This document shows positions 12,078 through 23,840 of a stretch of 64,000 nucleotides of DNA, one piece after another. A program made the position numbers and the translations under genes. Origin of the DNA: Lithodes maja (Eukaryota > Arthropoda > Malacostraca > Decapoda > Lithodidae); NCBI GenBank assembly GCA_037953745.1, contig JBAKBP010007594.1:1-64000 (forward strand), in the 5' to 3' direction. Each line of letters begins with the position of its first letter. Position 1 is the stretch's first letter. The notes under the pieces were generated by a model. It searched no databases and was not told the DNA's origin. It was given only the letters and a program-made list of their open reading frames with translations.

Positions 12078-13417
12078 CTCCTCTCTGGGCTTCCCTTGGT
12101 ACTGGGAAGGGCCCGGCCCCTTCTTAAATGGAACGGTGCTAGTCTTGTGGTCAGTCTTGATATCATGGCTCTTGTACTTGTTTGCATAAGGTATATCACT
12201 AACTCGGGGGGGGGGGGGGCGTCACGCCCCTTGTTACCTGCCTCACAACGCTGGGCAGACCCGCACCCACGAATTAGTGATAGCCGGAGGTCGGACATCT
12301 CAGCTGCCTCCTGTAGAGTTTTTGGTTGCTTTTCTTTAAGGTTTAACGTCAGGTCGCCGCCCGTGCATTTGAAAAACTGCTCTAAAAGCACCAACTGTTT
12401 AATGTCGTTAAACGTAGTAGCTTTCTCCGACCTCAGCCAATTCCCAAAAGCATCGGACAGCTCCCGGGCATGCTCCAAAAAGGTGCTCTCCCGACCCTTG
12501 GTAACACCCCGGAACTTCAACCTGTACGTCTCTGGTTGTAGTTCGTATGCTCTCAGGACAGCCTCCTTGAGTTCCTCATAGATAATACAAGACTCTATAG
12601 GCAACGCATCGTAGGCTTTAAGACCCTTGCCTATTAATCTAGAGGATACAAGTGCTGCCCATTTATTCTCTGGCCACTGGTGTTCCTGGCACTTCTTCTC
12701 AAAGCGTGTGAAAAATTCTGTTACACCACTCTCATCAAACACCGGAACCAGTTTCAATAAGTGCGAGAGAGATTGATCATGAGCACGGTTACCAGCCCCA
12801 AGTCGCTGTCCCGTTGTCTCTACTCGCGACTTCTCTACGTCCATGTCGGCATAGTACCTAGTCGACTCAGCTTGGATTTTTGCTAGCTCTATTTGCTGCT
12901 CACCTGCCCTGATAGCCTTTCTCTCTTCGATCTTAGCTAATTCGAGCTGAAGCAATAATTCTGGAGATAACCCTTGAGGAGGTGAAGGTGCTACAATGTT
13001 TGAAATTACCGGTGGTCCCCCCAGGGGCAACCCACCCTGCCAGTCACCACCCACCTGCGGAAGCGTACCCGGGGGCGGCAAACTACTGGGATGGCTAGGA
13101 GTCGAGTGTAGGGGAAGCATGGCCGAAGGGCTCTGAGCACTCAACCCCTCTCGCTCATCAGTCACCCTGCCCAGTACACACGTTATCAAGTTATCCTTGG
13201 TCATGCTGCTAGTAACCGCATGACTGATAGCTGTGGCCAGGCATTGAAGACCGTACCGATCCATACCCTCCAACCGCTCGGCAGTAACAGGCCATTGCAA
13301 AAATATCCTAGCATCCTCCTCACAGTTCACCCGATTAACCCTTTCATCATGCTGCTGCTCCTCAGTTTCGACATTACGTACTGTGTCTCCATTCTCCTCT
13401 GACCCGGTATAAGACAT
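11849..13417 (-). pseudogene. A2 Gag (capsid/nucleocapsid), frameshifted before the zinc knuckle
   Basis: Structural Gag protein of A2. The nearest in-frame ATG is at 13417, shortly downstream of the primer site (13618-13635). A helical charged segment (ELAKIEERKAIRAGEQQIELAKIQAES) sits in the first half. The capsid-like part follows, with LLKLVPVFDESGVTEFFTRFEKKC and the SCAN-like stretch EELKEAVLRAYELQPETYRLKF. Gag reads correctly as far as EAGNKGRDAPPP, then a run of G bases at about 12209-12221 (plus strand) shifts the frame. The true zinc knuckle is therefore read in the overlapping pol frame, and the last 75 or so residues of this frame are nonsense. In D1 and C, Gag and Pol are one continuous frame, so the shift here is damage rather than programmed frameshifting. 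Confidence 0.8.
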
Positions 13418-13617
13418 GATGCTCACAAAAATTTCTCACCACAATATTCAGAAAAGAAGTACCCCAAACTCTTATGTAGCACTATTCACTTGCCAAAAAT
13501 GTCTGAAGACTCTCAAGTGCTATACTACTTTGCCAAAACAAAATTAACGTGCCCACTATATTCCTCAATAAAACAAATGACCACAACAATCCTGCAATTA
13601 TCTCTTAGTTCACAAGA

Positions 13618-13635
13618 TCCTGAGCTAGGTCGCCA
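13618..13635 (-). promoter_or_regulatory. A2 tRNA primer binding site
   Basis: On the minus strand the site reads TGGCGACCTAGCTCAGGA, starting 2 bases after the end of the 5' LTR. The first eight bases match the start of the sites that 412/mdg1-type elements pair with tRNA-Arg. I cannot verify the tRNA without the host tRNA set. Confidence 0.75.
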
Positions 13636-13637
13636 TT

Positions 13638-15302
13638 TGTTACGATCCAGGTTCTCAAAGACACAGGGCTCTTCAACATTGGACTAGATAATGGCAAAAT
13701 GCAACAACGGTAACACTAGATCCAACCCCTGCCTTAAACACTGGAAAACAAAACACCATTACCGCCCTGAGTCGTGCCTGGACAACGAGGTATCCTATGA
13801 CTCGGTAACTGGTGCACACACACTAGGCTGACGCTCGATGAAACAGCCTATTCTCAAACAGTAAAAGATTACTCGATTAGGTTACACAAAGAAAAGATAG
13901 TTAACGTGATTAATTAACGTTACGGTAGATACTCAAATAACTGGCACTCCTGTATTAAAGAAAGTGCAATGCTAGTCCTGCAACATCAACTGGAAACTTC
14001 TGAAATAAGTCTGATGCTGGGAAGATGTTCGTAAAGAATCTTGAACAATTATAATACAGAATACGGGTCACAATAAATACTAGGACATATAGTAATAATA
14101 GGCAGGCGAATAATAAAGACTGCGCAAAGGTAGTAATGCTCGACAACTAAAGAAATGCTTCATGACACAACGCAACAGCCTACTAGGGTTGTGCAACTCA
14201 ACAACAACCTCGGCTCAAAAGTGCAGCGAATAATAATGTTGCATACATATAATAATGGAGCTTATCTCTAACCAGTGTCGCTTAGTTAATAAAGACTAGC
14301 TGGGGTATCAAGGCAGGGCAACAATGGGCGAGCATGCGGCTCGTAGCCTAACGTTGTCCGAAGGTGGTATAATGAAGATTACGTTATATGACGGGGATGC
14401 TCTCTTGATAAATCTAGGTCTCTAGTACCTAGTTCTATCCTGGCGATCCCTCAGAAGTCAACACAAAGAGGCAGCACTATGTTGTGAGGGATAGGCTATG
14501 GCCCTCTCACACCACAGAGCTGTGCTCGCAGGGTAAACCCACCCGAAGACAACTTAGGCTCCCACAGTACCTGTCGATGTCGTGCAGGGCTTAGCTAACA
14601 CTGCACACATCGGAGACAACGACACAGTAACCTTACCCCTAGTCTAGCTTTAGATAACCAAGCAGAATCACTCAACACCTTGCCAGGGAGACATATACCG
14701 GTCTACAACCTTCCCGAGAGAGGACACACACGGAAAAGTCCGTCTCTCCAAACCTCATACATAAAAATATCTGAGAGCTTCGCGTACAATACGACTGGCC
14801 AACGGTGAACGTCTATGCTGAAACCAGAAGTTTAATAAAGATTAGAGAATCAGAAAGGAGAAGTCGAGAGAGAGGAATAGTATGCAAAGTGGCGAGTATG
14901 AGGGACAGAATTGCAAAGGATGTAGACGATACGCGTGTCAGGCAAGCTCTGAGCTGGTAAAGAACACGCGGCCACGATGGGCAGGAACTAGTTGACCACC
15001 CGGCCGCCAACGCCGTCAGCGCCCAAGCGAGCCGGGCCACAGCTCACCCCGCTGCCAGGTGTACTCCCTCACCCTCTCTCGCTCTCCTCCCACACAAGCA
15101 ACATTTATATTATAGCGAATATAAAATATAAGGCGCGGTCACAGACCAAAACAAAGACCATTTCTAGACTGTCTGTGGCAACACGACCCTAATGAAATAA
15201 AGCAGATCATTCTAGGACTGTAGCCTATCCCCCCATCCTGGCGAGCGCTAGCGAGCTGCAATGCCCCACGCAACTATTCTGCCTGCGCCGGGTGGCGTCA
15301 CA
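13638..15302 (-). repeat. A2 5' LTR
   Basis: A 1665-bp LTR matching 7411-9089, bounded by TGTTACG and GCGTCACA on the plus strand. It lacks a short GGATGTTGAGTT block present in the other LTR (near 14830). The target-site AGAG follows at 15303. Confidence 0.92.
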
Positions 15303-16410
15303 AGAGAGACGGACTTTTCCGTATGTGTCCTCTCTCGGGAAGGTTGTAGACCGGTATATGTCTCCCTTGCAAGGTGTTGAGTGATTCTGCTTGGTTATCT
15401 AAAGCTAGACTAGGGTAAGGTTACTGTGTCGTTGTCTCCTATGTGTGCAGTGTTAGCTAAGCTCTGCACGACATCGACAGGTACTGTGGGAGCCTAAGTT
15501 GTCTTCGGGTTGGTTTACTTTGCGAGCACAGCGCTGTGGTGTGAGAGGGCCATAGCCTATCCCTCACAACATAGTGCTGCCTCTTTGTGTTGACTTCTGA
15601 GGGATCGCCAGGATAGAGCTAGGTACTAGAGACCTAGATTTATCAAGAGAGCATCCCCGTCAAATAACGTAATCTTCATTATACCACCCTCGGACAACGT
15701 TAGCCTACGAGCCGCATGCTCGCCCATTGTTGCCCTGCCTTGATACCCCAGCTAGACTTTATTAACTGAGCAGACACTGGTTAGAGATAAGCCCCATTAT
15801 TATATGTATGCAGCATTATTATTCACTGCACTTTTGAGCTGAGGTTGTTGTTGAGTTGCACAACCCGAGTACTGTAGGCTGTTGCATTGTGTCACGAAGC
15901 ATTTCTTTAGTTGTCGAGCATTACTACCTTTGCGCACTTTATTATTCGCCTGCTTATTATTACTATATGTCCTAGCATTTAATGTGACCCGTATTCTGCA
16001 TTATAATTGTTCAAGATTCTTTACGAACATCTTCCCAGCATCAGACTTATTTCAGAAGTTGATGTTGCAGGACTAGCATTGCACTTTCTTTAATACAGGA
16101 GTGCCAGTTATTTGAGTATCTACCGTAACGTTAATTAATCACGTTAACTATCTTTTCTTTGTGTAACATAATCGAGTAATCTTTTACTGTTTGAGAATAG
16201 GCTGTTTTATTGAGCGTCAGCCTAGTGTGTGTGCACCAGTTACCGAGTCATAGGATACCTCGTTGTCCAGGCACGACTCAGGGCGGTAATGGTGTTTTGT
16301 TTTCCAGTGTTTAAGGCAGGGGTTGGATCTAGTGTTACCGTTGTTGCTTTTTGCCATTATCTAGTCCAATGTTGAAGAGCCCTGTGTCTTTGAGAACCTG
16401 GATCGTAACA
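15303..16410 (+). repeat. A1 5' LTR, second part
   Basis: Continues the A1 LTR that stops at 7410. It begins with the duplicated AGAG, runs through 'gagacggacttttccg' and ends CTGGATCGTAACA next to the A1 primer site. It matches the corresponding part of the 3' LTR (24930-26673) apart from the 630-bp insertion in that copy. Confidence 0.92.
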
Positions 16411-16412
16411 AA

Positions 16413-16430
16413 TGGCGACCTAGCTCAGGA
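16413..16430 (+). promoter_or_regulatory. A1 tRNA primer binding site
   Basis: TGGCGACCTAGCTCAGGA, two bases after the LTR end, identical to the A2 site. A leader of about 190 bp without coding potential follows to about 16617. Confidence 0.75.
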
Positions 16431-16617
16431 TCTTGTGAACTAAGAGATAATTGCAGGATTGTTGTGGTCATTTGTTTTATTGAGGAATATAGTGGGCACG
16501 TTAGATTTTTTTTTGGCAAAGTAGTATAGCACTTGAGAGTCTTCAGACATTTTTGGCAAGTGAATAGTGCTACATAGGAGCTTGGGTACTTCTTTTTTTT
16601 TATAAACGTGAGAATTT

Positions 16618-18226
16618 TTGGTGGACAAAAATGGAGACGAATCAGATCATACTGAGAGTTCAGGGAATGATGCAGGCTCTGATGGGCAGATGCCAGGGGG
16701 GTTAGTAACTAGTGAGGAGGCCGCAAAGAAGTTTTTGGAGGTGCCTATAACAGCTGATCGACTAGAGGGAATTAGCAAGTATGGTCTACAGTGTTTGGCT
16801 CCCCTCATGGGGCTTAAGGTGGCTCATGGCATCAAGAAGAACGATTTGAGGGCTTGCGTACTGGGGGCGGCTAGTGAGGTCCAGGGTGGAGAGGGTGCTC
16901 GGTGACTTCTGCTCGAGCCCCCCTCCACTCTACTCCCATCGGGACCTCTAGGATGCCCGAGTTTAGTACGTTCCCGCAGGCCGATAGCCGCTGGCAGCGT
17001 GGTTTAGGATCGCTGGGTGGGCCTCCAATAGTTGCACCTCCTCCTCAAAGTTTCACTACAGAAATGCTCTTCCAGCTTGAGATGGCTAAGATGCAGGCTG
17101 AGCGTGAGGAACGTCTCGCTAAGGTTAAACAACAGACTGATCTCGAACTCGCTAAGGCTAAACAACAGACTGATCTCGAACTCGCGAGAATAAAATCCGA
17201 GTCGGAGGCTGAGTCTACCAGGTACCGTGCAGATATCGATCTTGAGAAGACTCGGGTGGAAACGACAGGGCAACGTCTCGGTGGTGGGAATCGTGGGCAT
17301 GATCAGTCTTTGTCGCACCTGTTGAAGCTAGTCCCTGTATTTGATGAGTCGGGTGTCACCGAATTTTTCATGAGATTCGAGAAGAAGTGCCAGGAACACC
17401 AGTGGCCTGGGGAGAAGTGGGCAGCCCTTGTTTCCTCTAGACTTGTGGGCAAGGGACTCAAGGCTTATGATGCATTGCCTATAGAGTCTTGTATTATCTA
17501 TGAGGAACTCAAGGAGGCTGTCCTGAGAGCATACGAACTACAACCAGAGACGTACAGGTTGAAGTTCCGGGGTGTTGCCAAGGGTCGGGAGAGCACCTTT
17601 TTGGAACATGCCCGGAAGCTGTCCGATGCTTTTGGGAATTGGCTGAGGTCGGAGAAAGCTACTACGTTTGACGACATTAAACAGTTGGTGCTTTTAGAGC
17701 AGTTTTTCAAATGCACGGGCGGCAACCTGACGTTAAACCTGAAAGAAAGCAACCAAAAACTCTACAGGAGGCAGCTGAGATGGCTGACCTCCGGCTATCA
17801 CTAATTCGTGGGTGCGGGTCTGCCCAGCATAGTGAGGCAGGTAACAAGGGGCGTGACGCCCCACCCCCCCGAGTTAGTGATATACCTTATGCAAACAAGT
17901 ACAAGAGCCATGATATCAAGACTGACCACAAGACTAGCACCGTCCCGTTTAAGAAGGGGCCGGGGCCCTTCCCAGTACCAAGGGAAGCCCAAAGGGAGTT
18001 GGAGTGTTATCATTGTCATAAAAAGGGCACTTTGCAAGAGTCTGTCCTAGCAAACCACCTACAGCAGCTGTGTCTTTGGCCTGCAACATTGGTGTGTCTC
18101 CGAAGTCGTCTGAGTTTGCCCGGGGCAGTTCGTCAGAGGCTGAGGCACAGCCAATGCAGAAGCACCTGGGAGGCTCGAACCCTGCTCGGGATGTTTTTTG
18201 CGACCATAGAGGGCGGGGTTGCGTGA
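16618..18226 (+). pseudogene. A1 Gag, frameshifted
   Basis: Gag of A1 in three frames. The N-terminal part (16618-16905) opens without an in-frame ATG in this copy; the first codon shown is TTG. The middle part (16902-17804) carries a charged helical segment with an 11-residue repeat present twice (AKVKQQTDLEL, then AKAKQQTDLEL), then LLKLVPVFDESGVTEFFMRFEKKC and the SCAN-like EELKEAVLRAYELQPETYRLKF. The frame slips near 17745. Segment 17711-18226 resumes with ADLRLSLIRGCGSAQ and the linker KKGPGPFPVPR, then slips again before the zinc knuckle (about 18000-18050). It is the same protein as A2 Gag with a longer coiled-coil segment, and is non-functional. Confidence 0.8.
17119..17184 (+). repeat. 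33-bp tandem duplication inside A1 gag
   Basis: Two adjacent near-identical 33-bp units ('gctaaggttaaacaacag...' and 'gctaaggctaaacaacag...') encode an 11-residue repeat in the helical Gag segment. A2 lacks the duplication at the same place, so this segment changes length between copies. Confidence 0.85.
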
Positions 18227-20487
18227 TGTGGGCGGGGCGCAAGCATGGAGTAGAGGTCTTGCGTGATACAGGTGCTTCCCAGACTCTGATGAAAAACTTG
18301 ACTGGCTACCCTATAAACGCGGCTCGGGTGGTAGTGGTGCAGGGTATTAATGCAACTCGGTCATACCCGCTGGTGCGCGGTTGGAGTTGGAGGTGGATGG
18401 TGTGGCACGTGAATTGGATGTCGGGATTGTGGAGGAACTGCCAGTGGAGGGCGTCGACCTTCTTCTCGGCAACGACTTTGCAATGCCTGCTTCTGAGGTT
18501 CTACCCTTAGTCGTTGCTGAGAGGCCGGCCGACGTGAGTAGGGAAGAGCAAGAGTGGGTCGAGCGGTGCCAAACACAACCCATGGCGTGTGTTGTCACCC
18601 GAGCTCGGGCAGCTAAAGTGTCACAGCCTAGTCCTCCGTCTTCAGACCAGCGGAGGAACGATCAACAGGAGGAGGCTAAAGCTGGAGTTGGTTTTAAGAG
18701 TTTTGACTCGGCGGCTCTCCTGGGTGATTCAGTATTAGCACCATTACTTAATTCTGGAGTAGCCCCTGGGCCTGTCATCGAGAGTGACGAGGCTGGGCAT
18801 GATGAGTCTCCACGACAGCAACGTTATGTACATCGAGAGAGACAGAGGGAGCAGCCCAGTATCGGGGAAGGTCATGCATTGCTCCGGGAGCAGTTAGATC
18901 ACTTGGCACCCTCAGATATACGTCGGTTGCAACTAGAGGACCCTGAGCTCCAAACGTGTGCTAATGGAGCTGTAGAGCTCGACGAGGACGGCTATGCACA
19001 GCCAGGAGATTTTTTTTATTTAGAAGGCATCCTCTATAGGCGTTTTCAAGACCCTAAACGTAGTTGGCAAGAGGGGTCCGGAGTAGTGGACCAGTTGGTG
19101 GTGCCACGGGAGTGCAGGGATAGCCTACTGAGGTTGGCTCATGACATACCACTGGCAGGACATCTAGGGGTGAGAAAAACGGTGGCGGCTTTAGAAAAAT
19201 TGTTTTGGTGGCCGGGGTTGAAGGGGCAGGTGGTAACCTGGATAGCAAGGTGTCATACGTGCCAGAGGGTTGGAAAACCTAACCAAACAATTCCGAGAGC
19301 CCCGTTGCACCCCATTCCTGTCAGTGGACTGCCCTTCAGTAAGGTCATCATTGATATGGTCGGACCCCTACCCCCTACTAGTGCCGGTAAAAAATTTCTA
19401 TTAACTATCATGGATGTGGCCACTCGTTATCCTGATGCATATCCAATGAGAAATGGCACGGCGAAAACTGTTGTCCGGAACCTGCTCTTGTATTGCTCGC
19501 GGTATGGTTACCCGCAAGAGGTGCAATCGGACCAAGGTTCTAATTTTACATCTAATCTGTTCAAACAAACTATGATTCAGCATGGCATCAGCACTGTCGT
19601 CTCTTCTGCGTATCACCCGGAGAGTCAAGGAGTCTTGGAGAGGTGGCACGCCACGCTGAAAAGCATGCTTCGATGTTACTGCGCAGAGAATGGAAAGGAT
19701 TGGGACCTTGGTCTGCCGTATGTTTTGTTCGCGGCAAGAGAAGTACCTGGAGAGAGTCTCGGTTTCAGTCCGAATGAGGTTGTTTTCGGGCATCAGGTGA
19801 GGGGTCCTTTCCACATGGTGAAGGATATGTGGGAGGGCACTAGGCATATTGTTCTGCGAGATAAGTTGCAACCTCTTGTTCCTGAGCGACAAAAGGAGTT
19901 GTTTACTAGGCTGTGGCAGTCCGTCCGCATGTTTGTTGCTTCTCCAGGCCTGATGTACGGGGTAGAATCCGACATGGAGGCTGGAGACAGTGCAAGGCTC
20001 GAGTTGGTTCCCTACCGTGTGAATCCTGCTCGACAGCCTGTTGTGAAGGCGGAGCTGGACGGCGCGTGGAGAGGGGGTCTGAGGGATGAGGGATATCGTG
20101 AGTGGTCGTTGCCAGTGGCTTTGCAACCTGAATTTGGTGGCAGAGTCCGTGTGTATGTTGATTGCAAGAGTGTGGAAGCATTATCCCTGACAGACGCCTA
20201 TCCATTACCCAGAGTTGACGACACCATAGACCGCTTCGGGGCTGCCTCGCTCATCACGAAGGTAGAACTAGTGAAGGGTTATTGGCAGGCCCCGTTGCCG
20301 GAAAGAGCGAAGAGAAGTGCCAGTCTTGCGATGAACTGGGCAGTTTATCAGTGTCAGGTGTTGTTGTGCTGCCGGAACACAAGTTGGATGTGTGGCATGC
20401 TAAGGGCACTGATAATGTTTTGGCTTTGTTTGCAGGAGAACCCTCGCTGTTCAGTCAGTGTCTGTCGTGGGTGGAGGATCCGGGGTA
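18070..20487 (+). pseudogene. A1 Pol: protease, integrase, truncated RT
   Basis: Protease with VLRDTGASQTLM lies at 18256-18291. A frameshift near 18375 moves the reading to the frame 18381-20487. That frame carries the protease C-terminal LLLGNDF, the HHCC finger (about 19138-19263) and the integrase core with an intact SDQGSNFTSNLF and GVLERWH (catalytic D and E 35 residues apart). The GPY module is missing and the frame runs on into an N-terminal RT segment ending near LVKGYWQAPLPERAK. No YLDD or complete RNase H exists. An RNase H tail (HKLDVWHAKGTDNV) is readable in another frame at 20282-20488. A1 and A2 share the same truncation, so it predates the separation of these two copies. Confidence 0.85.
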
Positions 20488-20497
20488 GGCTACCACA

Positions 20498-20542
<45 letters not shown>

Positions 20543-20617
20543 GATTGAGGGAGGCAAAAGGCATAACTGCCTATAGCGAGTGCCTCCCCCATAGTTGAAA
20601 GAGTGACAGGGCCAAAA

Positions 20618-22753
20618 TCAAGGGACGTTCGAGCCAAAATGCCTGGACACACGGAGTTTGAAGCAATTTAAGTCATAGGAAGAGGGAAAGACTGATTCTG
20701 GGAGAGAGTTCCAGAGCTCAGATGTTGAGTAGAAGAAAGTTTGAGAGTAACGTTTCACTCTTGGGTTGGAGAGTTGCACAGAGTAGGGGTGGGATTGAGT
20801 TGCAAGACGGGTACCACGTGCCCTACGTAAAGGAGGTGGTATGCACTGGGATAGCTCTGAGGAACACTGATTATTATAGTAGCGATAGAATAGCGAGAGA
20901 GATGCAACATTGCGGCGGAGACAGAGAGATTGCAGAGAGTTGGTGAGTGGACGGGAGTTAATGATACGAAAGGCCTTCCTTTCAACTTTGTCTAGGAGAG
21001 CGGTGTGAGAGGAACCTCCCCACACATGTGAACAATACTCAATACAAGGGCGCACTATGCCCCTGTACAGAGCAAGAAGCTGTGCAGGGGAAAAGAACCC
21101 CCTAAGGCGGTTGAGCACACCCAGCTTCTGGGAGGCTGCCTTAGCAAGACTGGTAATATGGTCCTTCCAAATGAGAGCAGAAGAAAAAGAGACACCAAGA
21201 ATATTGAGAGAAGGTGAAGGGTTGATTTTTGTATTGTTGAAGAATAAGGGATAGTCCGCTGGGAGATCCTGACGGGTAGATAGATGGAGAAATTGGGTTT
21301 TGGAAGCATTAAAGTTAACAAGGTTTTCTCTGCCCCAATTGGAAATAGTATTTAGATCAGAATTTAAGAGTTCTATGGCTTCATTACGTTTGTCGTTGAG
21401 GGATTGCTGGCTGGGGCGTTCTGAAAAATTAATGGAGTAGTGTAAGGTTGAGTCGTCTGCGTATGAATGGATGGGAATTAAGGTACAGTTAAGGAGATCA
21501 TTTATAAAAATTAGAAAGAGAATAGGAGATAGGACAGAGCCCTGAGGAACACCGGAGTTTATAGGGTGAGGAAGTGAACAATGGCCGTCCACAACCGCAG
21601 CTTATGGAACGGCCGGAAAGGAAATTAGAGACAAAGGCACAGATGGAGGGATAGAAACCGAAGGAGGGTAGTTTAGAAATTAAAGATTTATGCCAGACTC
21701 TATCGAAGGCTTTCGATATGTCTAGTGCAATAGAAAAAGTCTCACCGAAGTCCCGAAAGGAGGATGACCAAGAGTTAGTAAGATATGAAAGAAGATCACC
21801 AGTAGAGCGACCCTTAAGGAAGCCATACTGGCGATCTGAGAGCAGATTATGAGAAGAGAAATGCTTAAGAAATTTGGAAGCAAGAATAGTTTCAAAAACT
21901 TTAGAAAGACAAGAGATAAGAGCAATTGGACGATAGTTGGAGGGTTGAGAGCGGTCACCCTTCTTTGGGACAGGTTGAATGTGAGCAAACTTCCAGCATG
22001 AAGGGAAGACGTTAGAGGATAGACAGAGACGAAAGAGTTTGCCTAGGCAGGGAGTCAGCACGGAAGCACAGTTTTTGAGAACAACAGGAGGAACACCGTC
22101 CGGACCGTACGCCTTATTAGTGTTAAGCCCAGAGAGGGTAGAAAGTACATCTTTAGAAGAGATTAGGATATTAGGCATAAGTAAGAGAGAGGAGGGCGGA
22201 GAGGGAGGAATAGCACCGGAATCATCCAAGGTGGAGTTTCTAGCAAAAGTTTGAGCGAAGAGTTTAGCTTTGTCAGAGGAAGAAGTGATGGTTGTGCCAT
22301 CAGAGTGGGAAAGGGGAGGGAAAGACGAGGAAGAGAAATTGTTGGAGAGGTTTTGGCTAGATGCCAGAAAGCTTGGGAAGAGCTAGAGTTGGATAGTTCA
22401 GTGCATTTATTATTAATGAAAGAGTGTTTGGCAAGTCGAAGAACAGATTTGGCTTGATTCCGGGCAGAAACATATGAAGAATGAGAGTCTTGAGTTTTAA
22501 GGCGTCGGTACCGTTTGAATGCTTCCTCCTTATTGCGGACAGCAGTAGAACAGGCGTGAGTAAACCAAGATTTTTTAGCATTAGTCTGAGAGAAAGAGAA
22601 TGGAATGTATGCTTCCATGCCCGATAGGATTACCTCGGTAATGCGTTCAGCACTCTCCGAGGGTCCCCGGCCATGGAAGCAGAAATCATTCCATGGGAAA
22701 TCAAAGAAGTACTGCCGAAGAGCCTCCCAGTCGGCAGCGCCAAAGTGCCACAA
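20618..22753 (-). pseudogene. LINE reverse transcriptase, broken
   Basis: Read right to left on the minus strand: a linker segment (22163-22753, WHFGAADWEALRQYF), then the RT fingers and palm (21498-22229) with AYGPDGVPPVVLKN, IQPVPKKGDRSQPSNYRPI, RQYGFLKGRSTGDLL and ALDISKAFDRVWH. In 20618-21592 follow VPQGSVLSPILFLIFINDL and the catalytic SYADDSTLHY. The thumb and tail follow, with YRGIVRPCIEYCSHVW and TSELWNSLPESVF. The segments are in at least three different frames, so the gene is dead, although each segment is well preserved. The family resembles the jockey/CR1 group. Confidence 0.85.
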
Positions 22754-22763
22754 GCGCCGCCGG

Positions 22764-23627
22764 CTAGGAGGATCGGGGTGGCTGTACTGGAGAGATAGGA
22801 CAGGTGACAGAGATAAGTTTATGGTCGGAGGAGCCCAAAGGAGAGAAAAGATCGACAGTATAAGAAGAAGGGTTAGAAGTTAGAAACAGGTCAAGAATGT
22901 TGGGCCGATCTCCGATGCGATCCGGGATACGGGTGGGTTGCTGAACTAACTGCTCTAGGTCATTTAGGATAGAAAAGACGTAGGCTTGTTCACCAGGTGG
23001 ATCAGTAGTGTGAGAGGAGAGCCATTGGCGGTGGTGAACGTTGAAATCTCCTAAGATGGAGATTTCTGAGAAAGGAGAAATGGATAGAATGTGTTCCACT
23101 GTAGAGTTTAGATAGTCAAAGAATTTAGGAAAGTTGGTAGAGTTAGGGGAAAGATAGACAGCACAGAAATATTTAGTAAGAGAATGACAGGAAAGTTTGA
23201 GCCATAAAGTTGAGAATTCAGAGGAGTCGAAATCGGGAACACGAGAGCAAGTGAGTTTGTTGTGCACATATGCACAACATCCGCCATTGGCTTTGAAACT
23301 AGGATAGAGAAAGTAGGAGGATACAGAAAAGGGGTTGCTGGATGTTGCTACAGACACCTGGGTTTCGGTGAGGAAGAGAAGATCAGGTTTGTAGGAGGAG
23401 AGATGGTGCTCAACAGAGTGAAAGTTAGAGGAAAGTCCGCGAATGTTGCAGAAATTAATAGAAAGAGTAACAGGCCGAGGTCCAGGTAATTGTGTGGGGT
23501 CGTCAGGGGATGGTCGGTCGGGTGAGGGGGCATTTATGGTCCCCCCCCCTGGGGACTCCGAGGCTGGGCTAAAATTAATCATTTTTTTTATTAATTTTGG
23601 TGTGGAGGTATGAAGTGTGGTGTGCAT
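22764..23627 (-). pseudogene. LINE apurinic-like endonuclease domain
   Basis: A 287-codon open frame with the EEP endonuclease motifs in order: INFCNIRGLSSNF, DLLFLTETQVS, ILGDFNVHHRQWLSS and GSSDHKLISV. It corresponds to the target-nicking domain of the LINE. It ends in a stop just after PPRSS at 22764, where intact relatives would continue into the RT linker. The linker is found a few bases away in another frame. Confidence 0.85.
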
Positions 23628-23840
23628 GTTTAGTGTAGTGAAGTGGATAGGAGGAGGAGGTGTTTGTGAGAGCTAGCTGGATTGCTCTCAGTGTAAATGA
23701 GGCACAAAGAAAATCAGTAAGAGAGGCCAAGCAAATGAAACAGGAGTTCCAGCGACTCTTTATCACATGCCTATAACCTCACCTGGGTCTAGCCCTGATC
23801 GATTGGTGCCTACAATCTCCCCACAGAAAATCCCACAGTA

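Larger units (their letters stand above)
7411..15302 (-). mobile_element. Retrotransposon A2 (Gmr1-like, family A), complete LTR-to-LTR, defective
   Basis: A 7892-bp minus-strand element with 3' LTR 7411-9089 and 5' LTR 13638-15302, both ending TGTTACGATC...GCGTCACA. AGAG (7407-7410 and 15303-15306) flanks it as a 4-bp target duplication. The flanks joined across that site are the two halves of the A1 5' LTR, so A2 jumped into an older member of its own family in the opposite orientation. The internal region has a primer site, gag, protease and integrase, a truncated RT and a polypurine tract. The two LTRs differ by a 12-bp gap near 14830 and several substitutions, so A2 is older than D1 or D2. 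Confidence 0.92.
20501..23832 (-). mobile_element. Jockey/CR1-type LINE inserted into A1 (with poly(A) tail)
   Basis: A non-LTR element on the minus strand with its poly(A) tail seen as a T run at 20501-20538. CCACAGTA flanks both ends (20493-20500 and 23833-23840), a target duplication of 8 bp. The uninterrupted version of this site is present in A2 (near 9575-9600, reverse complement) and lacks the LINE. Endonuclease and RT are recognisable but frameshifted. There is no gag-like first ORF, so the copy is probably 5'-truncated. Confidence 0.9.

Noticed and set aside
16618..16905. Programmed frameshift between Gag and Pol in family A
   Set aside because: C and D1 have a single continuous Gag-Pol frame, and the A copies break at different sites (a G run in A2, other points in A1), so these are mutations.
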